Assembly: GCF_020782235.1 (NCBI RefSeq)
Contig: NZ_JAJGNO010000003.1
Span: forward strand, 248,001-312,000
Direction: 5' to 3'
From: Sphingobium naphthae
GTDB lineage: Bacteria; Pseudomonadota; Alphaproteobacteria; Sphingomonadales; Sphingomonadaceae
DNA length: 64,000 nt
Shown piece by piece: positions 26,439-36,258 of this stretch. The notes beneath the pieces were generated by a model. The model saw nothing but the letters and a program-made list of their open reading frames with translations, was not told where the DNA came from and did no database searches. Position 1 is the first letter of the stretch. Each line of letters begins with the position of its first letter. Position numbers and translations under genes: made by a program.

Positions 26439-28391
26439 TTATTGGCCGCCGCTGTTATTCGCGGTGAGCGCGCTACGCACCTGGTCCACCGCCTGGGCGT
26501 TGCGGGTGACGCCCAGTTCCTTTTCGACCGCGCGTTCGAACTGCTCGCCATATTCCTGGCCGATCACGTCGCCCATCTGGTCGCGCACCTGCGCCAGCAA
26601 TTGCGGGTTGCCCTTGGCATCGCCCCGCTCGATCTTGGTTAGCTGGACCACGAAATAGCCCCGCCCTTCGCTGATCGGCAGCGTCTTGACGCTGTTTTCG
26701 GCCATGGAAAAGAGGATCGAGACTTCGGCCGGCGGACGCTGCTCGGCGCGCATGATATCGGCGCGGCGACCACCCAGCGTCTGCGGCGCAGGCAGCCTGA
26801 CGCCCGCCTGCGCGATCGCGTCGGCCAGTTTCGTGCCCTTGGCGACCTTGGCCTGGATCTGCTCAGCCAGCGCCTTCGCCTTCTGGTTGCCGGCGTTCAG
26901 CTTATACTGCGCCTGAACCAGCGGCTTGATCTCGGCCAGCGGCGGAGGGGCGGCGGCAATGATCTGGCCGGGCGCAATCAGCGCATAGCGCTGGTCGGGC
27001 GTGATCGGCACCAGCTGCGCGTCATCGTCCGCGCTCATCGCAAAGGCGGGCGCCACCAGCGGCTGGATGTCGGCGGGCGCGACATAGGCCATGTCCTTGA
27101 CCTGCTTGCCGGTCGCCAGCAGCGGCGGCGTGGTCTCCAGCGTCAGGCCATTGTCCTTCGCCACTTCCTCGAACGTGCCGCCATCGGCGATCTGGTCCTC
27201 CAGCTTGGCGGTGAAGTCGTTGAGCAGCTGCTTTTCCTTTTGGGCGCGCAGCGTCTTGACGATCTCCTCGCGCACCGCGGTCAATGGACGGGCGGGCTTG
27301 TCCTGCACTGCCGTCACGCGCAGCAGCAGAAAGCCGAGCGGCCCGCGCACCGGACCGACCAGCTCACCCTGTTGGGCGGCGAAGACCGCGTCGGCCACAG
27401 CCTTGCTGGTCGCGCTGGTCAGCTGCACGCGGCTCTGCCCTTCCAGCGTGGAGACGGAAAGGCCAGCCGCTTGCGCCGCCTGCGGCAGCGACTTGCCACC
27501 CTTCACCTGCGCGGCGATCGCCTTGGCGCCCGCTTCGGTCGGCAGCACCAGTTGCTCGACGCTGCGCGTCTGGCTGGCGGCATAGTCGGCCTTGTTCTGG
27601 TTGTAATAGGCGCTGATGTCAGCATCGCTGGGCGCGGCCGCCTGCGCAAAGCGCGTGGCGTCGACCACGGCGTAGCGGATGCGGCGCTGCTCGGGGATGG
27701 TGAACCGCGCGCTGTTCTTCTTGTAGAAGTCGGTCAGTTGCGCGTCGGTCGGATCCTTGTCGTCCAGGAAAGCGACGGCGGGAATGGCCGCGACGTTGCC
27801 CTGCCGCGCTTCCAGCAGCAGCGAGGCGTAGGGCAGGACCAGATTTTCCGACGGGCGCGCGCCCAGGCCGATCGGCGCGAGCAGCTGGCGCTGCAGGATT
27901 TCGCGGCGAATATCGTCGCGCAGCGCCTGCTCGCTTAGCCGTTCGCGCGCCAGCAGGGCGCGGAAACTGTCATTGCTGAAATTGCCGGCCGCATCCTGAA
28001 AGGCCGGGACCTGCGCGATCTGCGCGTCGATCAGCCGCTTGGAGATATGCATGCCCTGATCATCGGCAAAGGCCCGCAGGGTCAGCGATTGCACCAGCTG
28101 GTCGAACACCTGCGCGCCGCCGCCCTGGGCGAAGAATTCGCCGATCTGAAGCTCGGGGCTGGAACGCCGCGCATTTTCGAACACGCGCTGCACTCGATCC
28201 TGCAGTTCGGCGACCGTCAGCTTATATCCCTTCGCCTTGGCCGCGGTGCCGCCGCCCGACAGGCTGGCGCCGCCGAACTGGCCGCTGGTCACATCGCCCA
28301 GGATGAAGGCGGCGGCGATCACGCCCAGAAACAGGATCGCGAAGATCGCGCCGAACTTGGAATGGATGATGCGGCGAAAGACAGAGAGCAT
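26439..28391 (-). CDS. SurA N-terminal domain / PpiD-like peptidyl-prolyl isomerase
   Basis: A 650-residue periplasmic foldase anchored by one N-terminal helix (AIFAILFLGVIAAAFILG, about residues 15-32). A SurA_N-like chaperone region follows (QLVQSLTLRAFADDQGMHIS), then a parvulin-like domain (EQLVLPTEAGAKAIAAQVKG) that looks degenerate, and a second long helical region. This is the PpiD organisation, which assists folding of proteins leaving the Sec channel. I start at MLSVFRRIIHSKFG (28391); the frame runs upstream without homology. It is the upstream partner of trpE. Confidence 0.88.
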   Translation of the reverse strand: MLSVFRRIIHSKFGAIFAILFLGVIAAAFILGDVTSGQFGGASLSGGGTAAKAKGYKLTVAELQDRVQRVFENARRSSPELQIGEFFAQGGGAQVFDQLVQSLTLRAFADDQGMHISKRLIDAQIAQVPAFQDAAGNFSNDSFRALLARERLSEQALRDDIRREILQRQLLAPIGLGARPSENLVLPYASLLLEARQGNVAAIPAVAFLDDKDPTDAQLTDFYKKNSARFTIPEQRRIRYAVVDATRFAQAAAPSDADISAYYNQNKADYAASQTRSVEQLVLPTEAGAKAIAAQVKGGKSLPQAAQAAGLSVSTLEGQSRVQLTSATSKAVADAVFAAQQGELVGPVRGPLGFLLLRVTAVQDKPARPLTAVREEIVKTLRAQKEKQLLNDFTAKLEDQIADGGTFEEVAKDNGLTLETTPPLLATGKQVKDMAYVAPADIQPLVAPAFAMSADDDAQLVPITPDQRYALIAPGQIIAAAPPPLAEIKPLVQAQYKLNAGNQKAKALAEQIQAKVAKGTKLADAIAQAGVRLPAPQTLGGRRADIMRAEQRPPAEVSILFSMAENSVKTLPISEGRGYFVVQLTKIERGDAKGNPQLLAQVRDQMGDVIGQEYGEQFERAVEKELGVTRNAQAVDQVRSALTANNSGGQ

Positions 28392-28593
28392 GAATATGTC
28401 CGAACTACAGGCGGTATGGCGGCCCGCTTTAAGGGCGTAACGGCGCGGCGGCAAGGCTTGGACTGGACAAATGCGCGATGCCCGTCCATCGCATTTGCCA
28501 GCGCCCGCACGCGTCTTGGAGGCGCCGCATGATGATGCGGCGACGACGCGCGCAGGCGCTAGGTGCAGCAATAATGACAGGGGAATTTCGCGG

Positions 28594-29355
28594 ATGAACA
28601 GGCGAAAGCTGGTTGTCGGCAACTGGAAGATGAACGGGATGCGCGCGCATCTGGATGAGGTCGAGGCGATCGGCCGGGTCGCGGCGGCGCATCCTGCGGT
28701 GGAAGTCGGGCTGTGCCTGCCCGCTACGCTCATCATGGCGGGGTCGGAACGGCGCGGCGCCGCCTTCATCGGCGCGCAGAACTGCCATATGGATATCAGC
28801 GGCGCCTATACCGGATCGCTGTCGGCCGAGATGCTGGCGGAAGCCGGCGCCACTTGGGTCATCACCGGCCATAGCGAACGGCGCGAGGCGCGCGGCGAAA
28901 CCAATGCCGATATTGCGGCCAAGTCCGTCGCCGCGCACAAGGCGGGGATCAACGTCATCCTGTGCGTGGGCGAAACGATCGCAGTGCGCGATGCTGGTCG
29001 CGCCGAACAGGTCGTCGCGGACCAATTGCTCGCTTCGCTGCCCGAAGGCGCGGCGGCGGACTGGCTGGCGGTCGCCTATGAACCCATCTGGGCGATCGGC
29101 ACGGGCCGCATCCCCAGCATGGAGGCGGTCGCGACCATGCATGCCGCGCTGCGCAAGGCGCTGGCCAGCCGCATCGGCGCGGAGGCCGACCGGATGCGCA
29201 TCCTCTATGGCGGGTCGATGAACGGCGACAACGCCGCCGACCTGATGGCGCTGGCCGATGTCGATGGTGGTCTTGTCGGTGGCGCCAGCCTGTCGGCGAC
29301 CAAGTTCGCGCCGATCATCGAGGCGGCCGATCAGCGGATGCAGGCCGCCGCCTGA
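28594..29355 (+). CDS. tpiA: Triosephosphate isomerase
   Basis: A 253-residue TIM-barrel enzyme interconverting dihydroxyacetone phosphate and glyceraldehyde 3-phosphate. Active-site Lys is in GNWKMNG, His in ITGHSERR, and Glu in AYEPIWAIGTG; the phosphate-binding YGGSMNGDNA and GGASL follow. The ATG at 28594 gives MNRRKLVVGNWK, the family start, with AGGGGA upstream. It is divergent from the PpiD-like gene and precedes secG, a frequent alphaproteobacterial order. Confidence 0.97.
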   Translation: MNRRKLVVGNWKMNGMRAHLDEVEAIGRVAAAHPAVEVGLCLPATLIMAGSERRGAAFIGAQNCHMDISGAYTGSLSAEMLAEAGATWVITGHSERREARGETNADIAAKSVAAHKAGINVILCVGETIAVRDAGRAEQVVADQLLASLPEGAAADWLAVAYEPIWAIGTGRIPSMEAVATMHAALRKALASRIGAEADRMRILYGGSMNGDNAADLMALADVDGGLVGGASLSATKFAPIIEAADQRMQAAA

Positions 29356-29458
29356 CCGAAGGACGAACGGAACAGGCGAGGGCTCCACACAGGTTGCCCC
29401 CGCCGTCCTTCGTCGCTATGTGCCCGCCAACATATTTCTTGTCCCGGACACCTGTCGC

Positions 29459-29827
29459 ATGTTCACTTTCCTCCTCGTCGTGCAGGCGATCGTCGCCGCC
29501 CTGCTGGTCACCGTCATCCTGATGCAGAAGTCGGAAGGCGGCGGTCTGGGCGTGGGCGGCAGCCCGGCCGGCTTCATGTCGGCGCGCGGCGCGGCGGATT
29601 TCCTGACGCGCTCGACCACCATTCTCGCCAGCATCTTCGTGCTGCTGTCGATCGTCATGGCGGTGATCGCGTCGGTCCGGCACGCGCCCAGCGATATCGA
29701 CACGTCGCTGGTGAAGCAGGCCCCTGCGACGCAGAGCGCGCCGGCGACCACCGATCCGCTGGCCGGGCCTGCCGCCAACGCCGCTTCGGCGCCGGCGGCT
29801 AACGGCGCGGTTCCGCTCGCCAACTAA
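29459..29827 (+). CDS. secG: Preprotein translocase subunit SecG
   Basis: A 122-residue accessory subunit of the Sec translocon. Two membrane helices (MFTFLLVVQAIVAALLVTVI and TTILASIFVLLSIVMAVIA) flank the conserved QKSEGGGLG and GARGAADFLTR-like loop. The tail is rich in Ala, Pro and Thr, as in sphingomonad SecG. The frame is open upstream to 29258, but homology starts at the ATG at 29459. It lies between tpiA and pyrG, as in many relatives. Confidence 0.94.
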   Translation: MFTFLLVVQAIVAALLVTVILMQKSEGGGLGVGGSPAGFMSARGAADFLTRSTTILASIFVLLSIVMAVIASVRHAPSDIDTSLVKQAPATQSAPATTDPLAGPAANAASAPAANGAVPLAN

Positions 29828-29917
29828 GCTCTTCGCCGATCCTTCGATCTTTTTTTAAGCGCGCGTGGATTCGCGCGCTTGCCCTTTGTTGTTCCGAAAG
29901 GCTAAGCCTCTCCTCCC

Positions 29918-31549
29918 ATGACGCGGTATATTTTCATCACCGGCGGCGTGGTCTCCTCGCTTGGCAAGGGCCTGATGGCCGCTTCGCTCGCAGCGCTGCT
30001 GCAGGCGCGAGGTTTCCGTGTGCGAATCCGGAAATTCGACCCCTATCTCAACGTCGATCCGGGCACGATGAGCCCCTATCAGCATGGCGAAGTCTATGTG
30101 ACCGACGATGGGGCGGAAACCGATCTCGACCTTGGCCATTATGAGCGATTCACCGGCGTGTCGGCGCGCCAGTCGGACAATGTAACGCAGGGCCGCGTCT
30201 ATCAGACGATCATCCAGCGCGAACGGCGCGGCGACTATCTGGGTGCGACGGTGCAGGTGATCCCGCACGTCACCGATGAGATCAAGGCCTTCGCGACGGC
30301 GGACACCGAGGATCTGGACTTCGTCCTGTGTGAAATCGGCGGCACGGTTGGCGACATCGAATCGCTGCCCTTCATGGAAGCGATTCGCCAGCTGCATAAT
30401 GATCTGGATCGCGGCCAGTCGATCTTCGTCCATGTGACGCTGGTGCCCTATATCGCGGCCGCCGGCGAGTTGAAGACCAAGCCGACCCAGCGCAGCGTGC
30501 GCGATCTGACGTCGCTCGGCATTCAGCCCGACATCCTGCTGTGCCGCTGCGAGCATCCGCTGCCCGAAAGCGAGCGGCAGAAGATCGCGCTGTTCTGCAA
30601 TGTCCGGCCCGAAGCCGTCATTCCCGCGCGCGACGCCAAGAGCATCTACGCCGTCCCCGAACAATATCATGCCGAAGGGCTGGACCGCGAAGTGCTGCGC
30701 GCCTTCGGCATCAGCGACGCGCCCGCGCCCAGGCTGGATCGCTGGGTCGACATCATGGATCGCCAGCTCAACCCCGAAGGGGAAGTGACGATTGGCGTGG
30801 TCGGCAAATATGTCGGCCTGCTCGACGCGTATAAATCGCTCTATGAAGCGCTCAACCATGGCGGCCTCGCCAACCGGGTGAAGGTCAACGTCAAGTGGAT
30901 CGACGCGGAGCTGTTCGAGAAGGGTGACGACCTCGCCGCCAGCCTCGAACCCATGCACGGCATCCTCGTCCCCGGCGGCTTTGGCGTGCGCGGTTCGGAA
31001 GGGAAGATCGCCTCGGTTCGCTTCGCGCGCGAACGCAATGTGCCCTTCTTCGGCATTTGCCTCGGCATGCAGATGGCCTGCATCGAAGGCGCGCGCAACA
31101 CCGCCGGCATTCCCGATGCGTCGACCACCGAGTTCGGCGAGACGTCGGAACCTGTCGTGGGCCTCATCACCGAATGGATGAGCGCCGAGGGGCTGCAGAA
31201 GCGCACTGCCGAAACCGATCTGGGCGGCACGATGCGCCTTGGCGCCTATCCTGCCAAGCTCACCGGCAACAGCGTCGTCGCGGGCATCTACGGCACCAGC
31301 GAGATCAGCGAGCGGCACCGCCATCGCTATGAAGTCAATGCCGGCTATCGCGAACCGCTGGAAAAGGGCGGCCTCATCTTCTCGGGCATGTCGCCTGACG
31401 GCACGCTGCCCGAAATCGTCGAGCGGCCGGACCATCCCTGGTTCGTGGGCGTCCAGTTCCACCCGGAACTGAAATCCAAGCCTTTCGATCCCCATCCGCT
31501 CTTCGCCAGCTTCATCGAAGCGGCAGTCAAGCAGAGCCGGCTGGTCTGA
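29918..31549 (+). CDS. pyrG: CTP synthase
   Basis: A 543-residue enzyme aminating UTP to CTP using glutamine. The synthase domain starts [19 protein letters not shown], followed by [16 protein letters not shown]. The glutamine amidotransferase domain has the nucleophile in [16 protein letters not shown] and the catalytic HPE in [13 protein letters not shown] near the C terminus. Length is standard. It ends the tpiA-secG-pyrG group, and kdsA/eno do not follow in this window. Confidence 0.98.
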   Translation: MTRYIFITGGVVSSLGKGLMAASLAALLQARGFRVRIRKFDPYLNVDPGTMSPYQHGEVYVTDDGAETDLDLGHYERFTGVSARQSDNVTQGRVYQTIIQRERRGDYLGATVQVIPHVTDEIKAFATADTEDLDFVLCEIGGTVGDIESLPFMEAIRQLHNDLDRGQSIFVHVTLVPYIAAAGELKTKPTQRSVRDLTSLGIQPDILLCRCEHPLPESERQKIALFCNVRPEAVIPARDAKSIYAVPEQYHAEGLDREVLRAFGISDAPAPRLDRWVDIMDRQLNPEGEVTIGVVGKYVGLLDAYKSLYEALNHGGLANRVKVNVKWIDAELFEKGDDLAASLEPMHGILVPGGFGVRGSEGKIASVRFARERNVPFFGICLGMQMACIEGARNTAGIPDASTTEFGETSEPVVGLITEWMSAEGLQKRTAETDLGGTMRLGAYPAKLTGNSVVAGIYGTSEISERHRHRYEVNAGYREPLEKGGLIFSGMSPDGTLPEIVERPDHPWFVGVQFHPELKSKPFDPHPLFASFIEAAVKQSRLV

Positions 31550-31604
31550 TCGAAGACGTCATCCCAGCGACCGCCGGGATGATTTGCGCCAGGCCGTGCC
31601 TGCC

Positions 31605-31640
31605 GGAGCGAAGTCGAGCCATGGTGCTCGCCTTCGCTCC
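31605..31640. repeat. Hairpin between convergent pyrG and the sugar dehydrogenase
   Basis: GGAGCGAAGTCGAGC is followed after a 6-base loop by GCTCGCCTTCGCTCC, a 15-base stem with one mismatch. No T-run follows, so it is more likely a dispersed palindrome than a classical terminator, although it lies between two convergent genes. A diverged TCATCCCAGC-type repeat lies just before it (31557-31582). Confidence 0.5.
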
Positions 31641-31658
31641 AGCCGAGCGACGCGCAGG

Positions 31659-32789
31659 TCAGGCCGCCGGCGTCAGCTTCAGCAGCCGGCCCTGCGACTT
31701 GCCGCCATCCTCCAGCAGCCAGAGCGCGCCGTCCGGCCCCTGTTCGACTTCGCGGATGCGGGCGCCCATGTCCCACTGGTCGGCCTTGGATGCGTTGTCG
31801 CCGTCCAGCTTGACGCGGACCAGGCTCTGGCTCGACAGGCCGCCGATGAACAGCGATCCCTTCCACTGCGGGAACAGGTCGCCCGAATAATAGATCAGGC
31901 CGCCGGGCGAAATGACCGGGTTCCACGACACTTTGGGCGCTTCATAGCCGTCGCCCGCGGCATGATCGGGAATGTCGCGGCCGTCATAATGGCTGCCGTT
32001 CGAAACCTTGGGCCAGCCATAGTTGAGGCCCGGCTTGATGAGGTGGACCTCGTCCCCGCCCTTGGGCCCCATTTCCTGTTCCCACAGCAGGCCGTCCGCG
32101 TCGAAGGCGATGCCCAGCAGGTTGCGATGGCCATAGGACCAGATGGCGGGGTTGAAGCCCTTGGCCGCAAGCGGATTGCCCGATGCGGGCGTGCCGTCCA
32201 GGTTCAGGCGCAGCACCTTGCCCAGCGTGGACTTCGGGTCCTGCGCCGGGTCCATCTTCTGCCGTTCGCCATTGGTGAAGAACAGATATTTGCCATCGGG
32301 CGAAAAGGCGATGCGGCCGGAATAATGGCCATTGCCATCGACATAGGGGCTGGCGCGAAAGATTACCGCGACATCGTCCAGTTTCGTCGTGCCATCGCTC
32401 GCCTGGTTAAAGCGCCCCTTGGCCAGCGCAACGCCCTTCACGCCGTCGCGCGCTTCGGAAAAGCTGAAATAGACCATCTTGTCATCGCCGAACGTGGGCG
32501 AAAGCACCACGTCCATCAATGCGCCCTGGCCGGCGCTGTCGGACTGCGGAATGCCGCCGACCGGGATCTTGGTGCCGTTCTTCGGATCGAACAGGATCAT
32601 TTCGCCCGCCTTTTCCGTCACCAGCGCGCGGCCGTCGGGTAGGAATGTCATGGCCCAGGGCGATTCGAAATCGGCGATCACCGACGTCTTGAACGGCTTT
32701 TCGGCGGATGCGGCGGTCTGGCTGTTGGCGCCTCCGCCCGAACAGGCGATCAGCGCCAGGGGAAGGCTGAACATCATGGAATGACGCAT
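31659..32789 (-). CDS. PQQ-dependent soluble aldose sugar dehydrogenase (YliI-like), lipoprotein
   Basis: A 376-residue beta-propeller of the glucose/sorbosone dehydrogenase family. It has PWAMTFLPDGRALVTEKAG near the N terminus, GHRNLLGIAFDADGLLWEQE, and GLNYGWPKV with SWNPVISPGGLIYY, typical of YliI/Asd. It would oxidise aldoses in the periplasm using PQQ. The N terminus MRHSMMFSLPLALIACSGG carries a lipobox (LIAC). GGAG lies 9 bases before this ATG; an ATG five codons earlier (32804) is the alternative. No PQQ synthesis genes are seen in the window. Confidence 0.9.
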   Translation of the reverse strand: MRHSMMFSLPLALIACSGGGANSQTAASAEKPFKTSVIADFESPWAMTFLPDGRALVTEKAGEMILFDPKNGTKIPVGGIPQSDSAGQGALMDVVLSPTFGDDKMVYFSFSEARDGVKGVALAKGRFNQASDGTTKLDDVAVIFRASPYVDGNGHYSGRIAFSPDGKYLFFTNGERQKMDPAQDPKSTLGKVLRLNLDGTPASGNPLAAKGFNPAIWSYGHRNLLGIAFDADGLLWEQEMGPKGGDEVHLIKPGLNYGWPKVSNGSHYDGRDIPDHAAGDGYEAPKVSWNPVISPGGLIYYSGDLFPQWKGSLFIGGLSSQSLVRVKLDGDNASKADQWDMGARIREVEQGPDGALWLLEDGGKSQGRLLKLTPAA

Positions 32790-33023
32790 ATTCTCGGTCT
32801 CCATTCGCCCCGAACCTGTCGACGGGTCATATCTGTCTTAGAAAGAATGTGGAGGGCTTCGACAAGCGCAGCCTGAACGGAAATGAGCGATGATGAAATT
32901 TGTTGCAGATATTCGACGCCCCGCCTATATCAGCAATGCTTCCTTACATCGTTAAACATGTTGGGGTCGCGGGCGGATGCTCGCGGCGACGCGGAAGCGC
33001 GCATATTCTTGTCTGGAGACCGC

Positions 33024-33548
33024 ATGGCGGACATCGCCGAACTGACCGCGCTGATCGAACCCGAGGTGAAGGCCCTGGGCTTCGACCTGGTGCGCATCAA
33101 GCTGTTTGGATCGGGCGATGAACATACGCTCCAGATCATGGCCGAAAATCCTGCGACCAAGCAACTCGTCATCGAGGATTGCGCCACCATCTCCCGCCGC
33201 CTGTCGGACGTGCTGGACGAGGCTGATCCGATCGAGGAGGCCTATCGTCTGGAAGTCAGCTCGCCGGGTATCGACCGCCCCCTCACGCGCCTGCATGACT
33301 TCCAGGAATGGGCCGGGCATGAGGCGAAGATCGCCGCCGCCGAAGTCGTTGCCGGGCGCAAGAGCTTCCGCGGCGTGCTGGATGGCGTGGAAGGCGAAGA
33401 GATCCTGTTCACCGACGCCAAGTCCGGCGCGGTGCGTATCCCCTTCGCGCTGGTGGCCGAGGCCAAGCTGCTGCTGACCGATGCATTGATTGCTGCTAGT
33501 ATGCCGCTCTCCTCCGATGGGGCGGACGAGTTTGAAACCGAAGAATAA
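33024..33548 (+). CDS. rimP: Ribosome maturation factor RimP
   Basis: A 174-residue 30S maturation factor. It starts MADIAELTALIEPEVKALGF, followed by the conserved EVSSPGIDRPLTRLHDF and a small C-terminal beta-barrel. CTGGAG precedes the ATG at 33024; the upstream part of the frame has no homology. Bases 32805-33023 form the leader of the rimP-nusA-infB operon and contain a remnant of the TTGTCGAAG dispersed repeat near 32862-32880. First gene of the classic operon. Confidence 0.94.
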   Translation: MADIAELTALIEPEVKALGFDLVRIKLFGSGDEHTLQIMAENPATKQLVIEDCATISRRLSDVLDEADPIEEAYRLEVSSPGIDRPLTRLHDFQEWAGHEAKIAAAEVVAGRKSFRGVLDGVEGEEILFTDAKSGAVRIPFALVAEAKLLLTDALIAASMPLSSDGADEFETEE

Positions 33549-33562
33549 GGGTTCATAAAGTC

Positions 33563-35131
33563 ATGGCCAACGCCATTTCCGCCAACAAGGCCGAGCTGAT
33601 CGCGATCGCCAATTCGGTGGCGAGCGAAAAGATGATCGACAAGGCCATCGTCATCGAGGCGATGGAAGACGCGATCCAGCGCGCGGCGCGCGCCCGCTAC
33701 GGCGCCGAAAACGACATTCGCGCCAAGCTCGATCCCGACAGCGGCGACCTGCGCCTGTGGCGCGTCGTCGAAGTGGTCGAGACGGTCGAGGATTATTTCA
33801 AGCAGGTCGACCTCAAGCAGGGGCAGAAGCTCAAGAAGGACGCCGTGATCGGCGACTTCATTGTAGACCCGCTGCCCGCCATCGACTTGGGCCGCATCGA
33901 TGCCCAGTCGGCCAAGCAGGTGATCTTCCAGAAGGTCCGCGACGCCGAGCGCGAGCGCCAATATGAGGAATATAAGGACCGCGTGGGTGAGATCATCACC
34001 GGCGTCGTCAAGTCGGTCGAGTTCGGCCATGTCGTCGTCAATCTCGGCCGCGCCGAGGGCGTGATCCGCCGCGACCAGCAGATCCCGCGCGAAGTCGTCC
34101 GCGTCGGCGACCGCATTCGTTCGGTCGTGCTGAACGTGCGTCGCGAAAATCGCGGGCCGCAGATTTTCCTCAGCCGCGCGCATCCCGAATTCATGAAGAA
34201 GCTGTTCGCGCAGGAAGTCCCCGAAATCTATGATGGCGTGATCACCATCATGGCCGCCGCCCGTGACCCGGGCTCGCGCGCGAAGATCGGCGTCATCAGC
34301 CGCGACAGCAGCATCGATCCGGTCGGCGCCTGCGTCGGCATGAAGGGCAGCCGCGTCCAGGCCGTCGTGCAGGAAATGCAGGGCGAAAAGATCGACATCA
34401 TTCCCTGGTCCGAAGATACCGCGACCTTCGTCGTCAACGCGCTGCAGCCCGCCCAGGTCGCGCGCGTCGTCATCGACGAGGAAGAGGAGCGCATCGAGGT
34501 CGTCGTGCCCGACGATCAGCTGTCGCTCGCCATCGGCCGTCGCGGCCAGAATGTCCGCCTCGCCAGCCAGCTGACCGGCAAGGCGATCGACATCATGACC
34601 GAGGCCGACGCCAGCGAGAAGCGCCAGAAGGAATTCGTCGCCCGCTCCGAAATGTTCCAGAACGAACTGGACGTGGACGAAACGCTGTCGCAGCTGCTGG
34701 TGGCCGAAGGCTTCGGCGAGCTGGAAGAAGTCGCCTATGTCAGCGTCGAGGAACTGGCCTCGATCGAGGGCTTCGACGAAGATCTGGCCGCCGAGCTGCA
34801 GAGCCGCGCGCAGGAAGCGCTGGATCGCCGCGAAGCCGCCGCGCGCGAAGAGCGCCAGGCGCTGGGCGTCGAGGATGCGCTGGCCGACATGCCGCATCTG
34901 ACCGAAGCGATGCTCGTCACGCTGGGCAAGGCTGGCATCAAGACGCTGGATGATCTCGCCGATCTCGCGACCGACGAGCTGATCGCCAAGAAGCGCGTGG
35001 ACCAGCGTCGCCGCAAGTCGGAAACCAGCGAGGACAAGGGCGGCATCCTGTCGGCCTATGGCCTCAATGAAGAGCAGGGCAATGAGATCATCATGGCCGC
35101 TCGCGCGCATTGGTTCGAAGAGGAAGCCTGA
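33563..35131 (+). CDS. nusA: Transcription termination/antitermination protein NusA
   Basis: A 522-residue RNA polymerase-binding protein controlling pausing, termination and antitermination. N-terminal domain about residues 1-125; S1 domain with GVVKSVEFGHVVVNLGRAEG (about 145-165); two KH domains with VGACVGMKGSRVQAVVQEM and LAIGRRGQNVRLASQLTG; then two helical HhH-like repeats (DVDETLSQLLVAEGF and LPHLTE-like). Length is usual for alphaproteobacteria. It follows rimP by 14 bases. Confidence 0.98.
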   Translation: MANAISANKAELIAIANSVASEKMIDKAIVIEAMEDAIQRAARARYGAENDIRAKLDPDSGDLRLWRVVEVVETVEDYFKQVDLKQGQKLKKDAVIGDFIVDPLPAIDLGRIDAQSAKQVIFQKVRDAERERQYEEYKDRVGEIITGVVKSVEFGHVVVNLGRAEGVIRRDQQIPREVVRVGDRIRSVVLNVRRENRGPQIFLSRAHPEFMKKLFAQEVPEIYDGVITIMAAARDPGSRAKIGVISRDSSIDPVGACVGMKGSRVQAVVQEMQGEKIDIIPWSEDTATFVVNALQPAQVARVVIDEEEERIEVVVPDDQLSLAIGRRGQNVRLASQLTGKAIDIMTEADASEKRQKEFVARSEMFQNELDVDETLSQLLVAEGFGELEEVAYVSVEELASIEGFDEDLAAELQSRAQEALDRREAAAREERQALGVEDALADMPHLTEAMLVTLGKAGIKTLDDLADLATDELIAKKRVDQRRRKSETSEDKGGILSAYGLNEEQGNEIIMAARAHWFEEEA

Positions 35132-35137
35132 GACTTC

Positions 35138-35371
35138 ATGCCGTTCGTCGACATCCGCCTGGCGGGCAGCGCCACTCGCGAGCAGAAAGCCGCGATCGTT
35201 GCCGACGTCACCCAGTCGCTCGTGGAGCGGCTGGGGAAGCCGGCGGCTGCCGTCCAGATCGTCATTTCCGAAGTTTCGACCGAAAATTACGCGGCCGGCG
35301 GGCAGCTGCTCGCCGACCGCACCCCCACGTTATCCAGGGAGGACGCCCATGTTGCGGACACTCCCCGATGA
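35138..35371 (+). CDS. 4-oxalocrotonate tautomerase-family protein
   Basis: A 77-residue member of the tautomerase superfamily. After removal of Met the N-terminal catalytic proline is exposed (MPFVDIRLAGSATREQKAAI), followed by VADVTQSLVERLGKP and VQIVISEVSTENYAAGG, the usual beta-alpha-beta pattern. It starts 6 bases after the nusA stop, so it is read from the same transcript. Family members isomerise keto-enol compounds; no substrate can be inferred. It is not part of the usual nusA-rnpM-infB set. Confidence 0.82.
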   Translation: MPFVDIRLAGSATREQKAAIVADVTQSLVERLGKPAAAVQIVISEVSTENYAAGGQLLADRTPTLSREDAHVADTPR

Positions 35372-35391
35372 GGGGCTGAACGGCTACACAT

Positions 35392-35450
35392 CGCGATTCC
35401 TTCCTCCTTCCCCGGCAGGGGAGGGGGCTGGCCGCAGCCCGGTCGCAGGG
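35392..35450. repeat. CCTTCCCCGGCAGGGGAGG-type intergenic palindrome
   Basis: The gap between the tautomerase and rnpM holds TCCTTCCCCGGCAGGGGAGG and a nearby CTGGCCGCAGCCCGG. It resembles the longer repeat at 3655-3785. It separates the two genes by 159 bases inside the operon and could form an RNA hairpin. Confidence 0.45.
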
Positions 35451-35530
35451 ATGTCGCCCGCTCATGTGCGGGATAATTCTGCGCCATCGGCCACCCTGAT
35501 TTCCCTCCTTTCGCTCCGGAGGGCGCATTC

Positions 35531-36190
35531 ATGACCGAACGCAAATGCATATTAACCGGCGACCGCGCCGATCCCGACATGCTGATCCGCCTTGCAGTGG
35601 GGCCGGAAGGGCAGGTGCTGCCGGACGTCCGGGCCAAGGCGCCGGGGCGCGGCGCCTGGATCGGCGTTGATCGCGTCGCGCTCGAAGCCGCGATCGCCAA
35701 GGGCAAGCTCAAGGGGGCGCTGGCGCGGGCCTTCAAGGCCGGCGACCTGCATGTCCCCGACGCGCTGCCCGCCATGATCGAGGATGGGCTGCGCAAGGCG
35801 TTGCTGGATCGGCTGGGGCTGGAGGCGCGCGCCTCCATGCTGCTGACCGGCTCGGAAAAAATCGACGTTGCCTGTCGCAAGGGTGACGTGAAGCTGCTGC
35901 TGCATGCGTCCGACGCGGCCGCGGACGGCAACCGCAAACTGGATCAGGCGCTGCGCGTCGGGCAGGAAGCGGAAGGCACGGATCTTGCGGGCATCACCTT
36001 GCCTGTGGACCGCAATGCACTATCTATGGCAATGGGGCGCGACAATGTCGTCCACATCGCGATTACCGACTCGCGTGCGGCGGCGCGTCTGCGCGGCGCT
36101 ATCGGCCGCTTGGAAAGCTATCTGGGTTGCGCTACCGAAGCGCCCGCGCATGGGGAGCCTGCCTCCGCCGACGCGCCGGGCGTCGGCTAA
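35531..36190 (+). CDS. rnpM: RnpM/YlxR (DUF448) domain protein fused to an L7Ae-like domain
   Basis: A 219-residue nucleic-acid-binding protein. The N-terminal YlxR module has RKCILTGDRAD, MLIRLAVGPEG and APGRGAWIGVDR. It is followed by an L7Ae-like domain (about residues 90-190, KALLDRLGLEARASMLLTGS and VDRNALSMAMGRDNVVHIAI). This two-domain form is typical of alphaproteobacteria, whereas Gram-positive YlxR is a single domain. YlxR of Gram-positives binds RNase P. It lies between nusA and infB, as expected. Confidence 0.9.
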   Translation: MTERKCILTGDRADPDMLIRLAVGPEGQVLPDVRAKAPGRGAWIGVDRVALEAAIAKGKLKGALARAFKAGDLHVPDALPAMIEDGLRKALLDRLGLEARASMLLTGSEKIDVACRKGDVKLLLHASDAAADGNRKLDQALRVGQEAEGTDLAGITLPVDRNALSMAMGRDNVVHIAITDSRAAARLRGAIGRLESYLGCATEAPAHGEPASADAPGVG

Positions 36191-36258
36191 GCATCAGGAT
36201 TGAAGGCGCCGGCGGGCCTATCCGGCCGGAGCGGAAGTGAAGGGTTAAGTTCGAAAAT

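Noticed and set aside
29853..29882. Hairpin AAGCGCGCG...CGCGCGCTT between secG and pyrG taken as a terminator
   Set aside because: The T-run is on the 5' side of the stem on the plus strand and the pyrG side has no run of T, so it does not fit an intrinsic terminator in either direction that matters.
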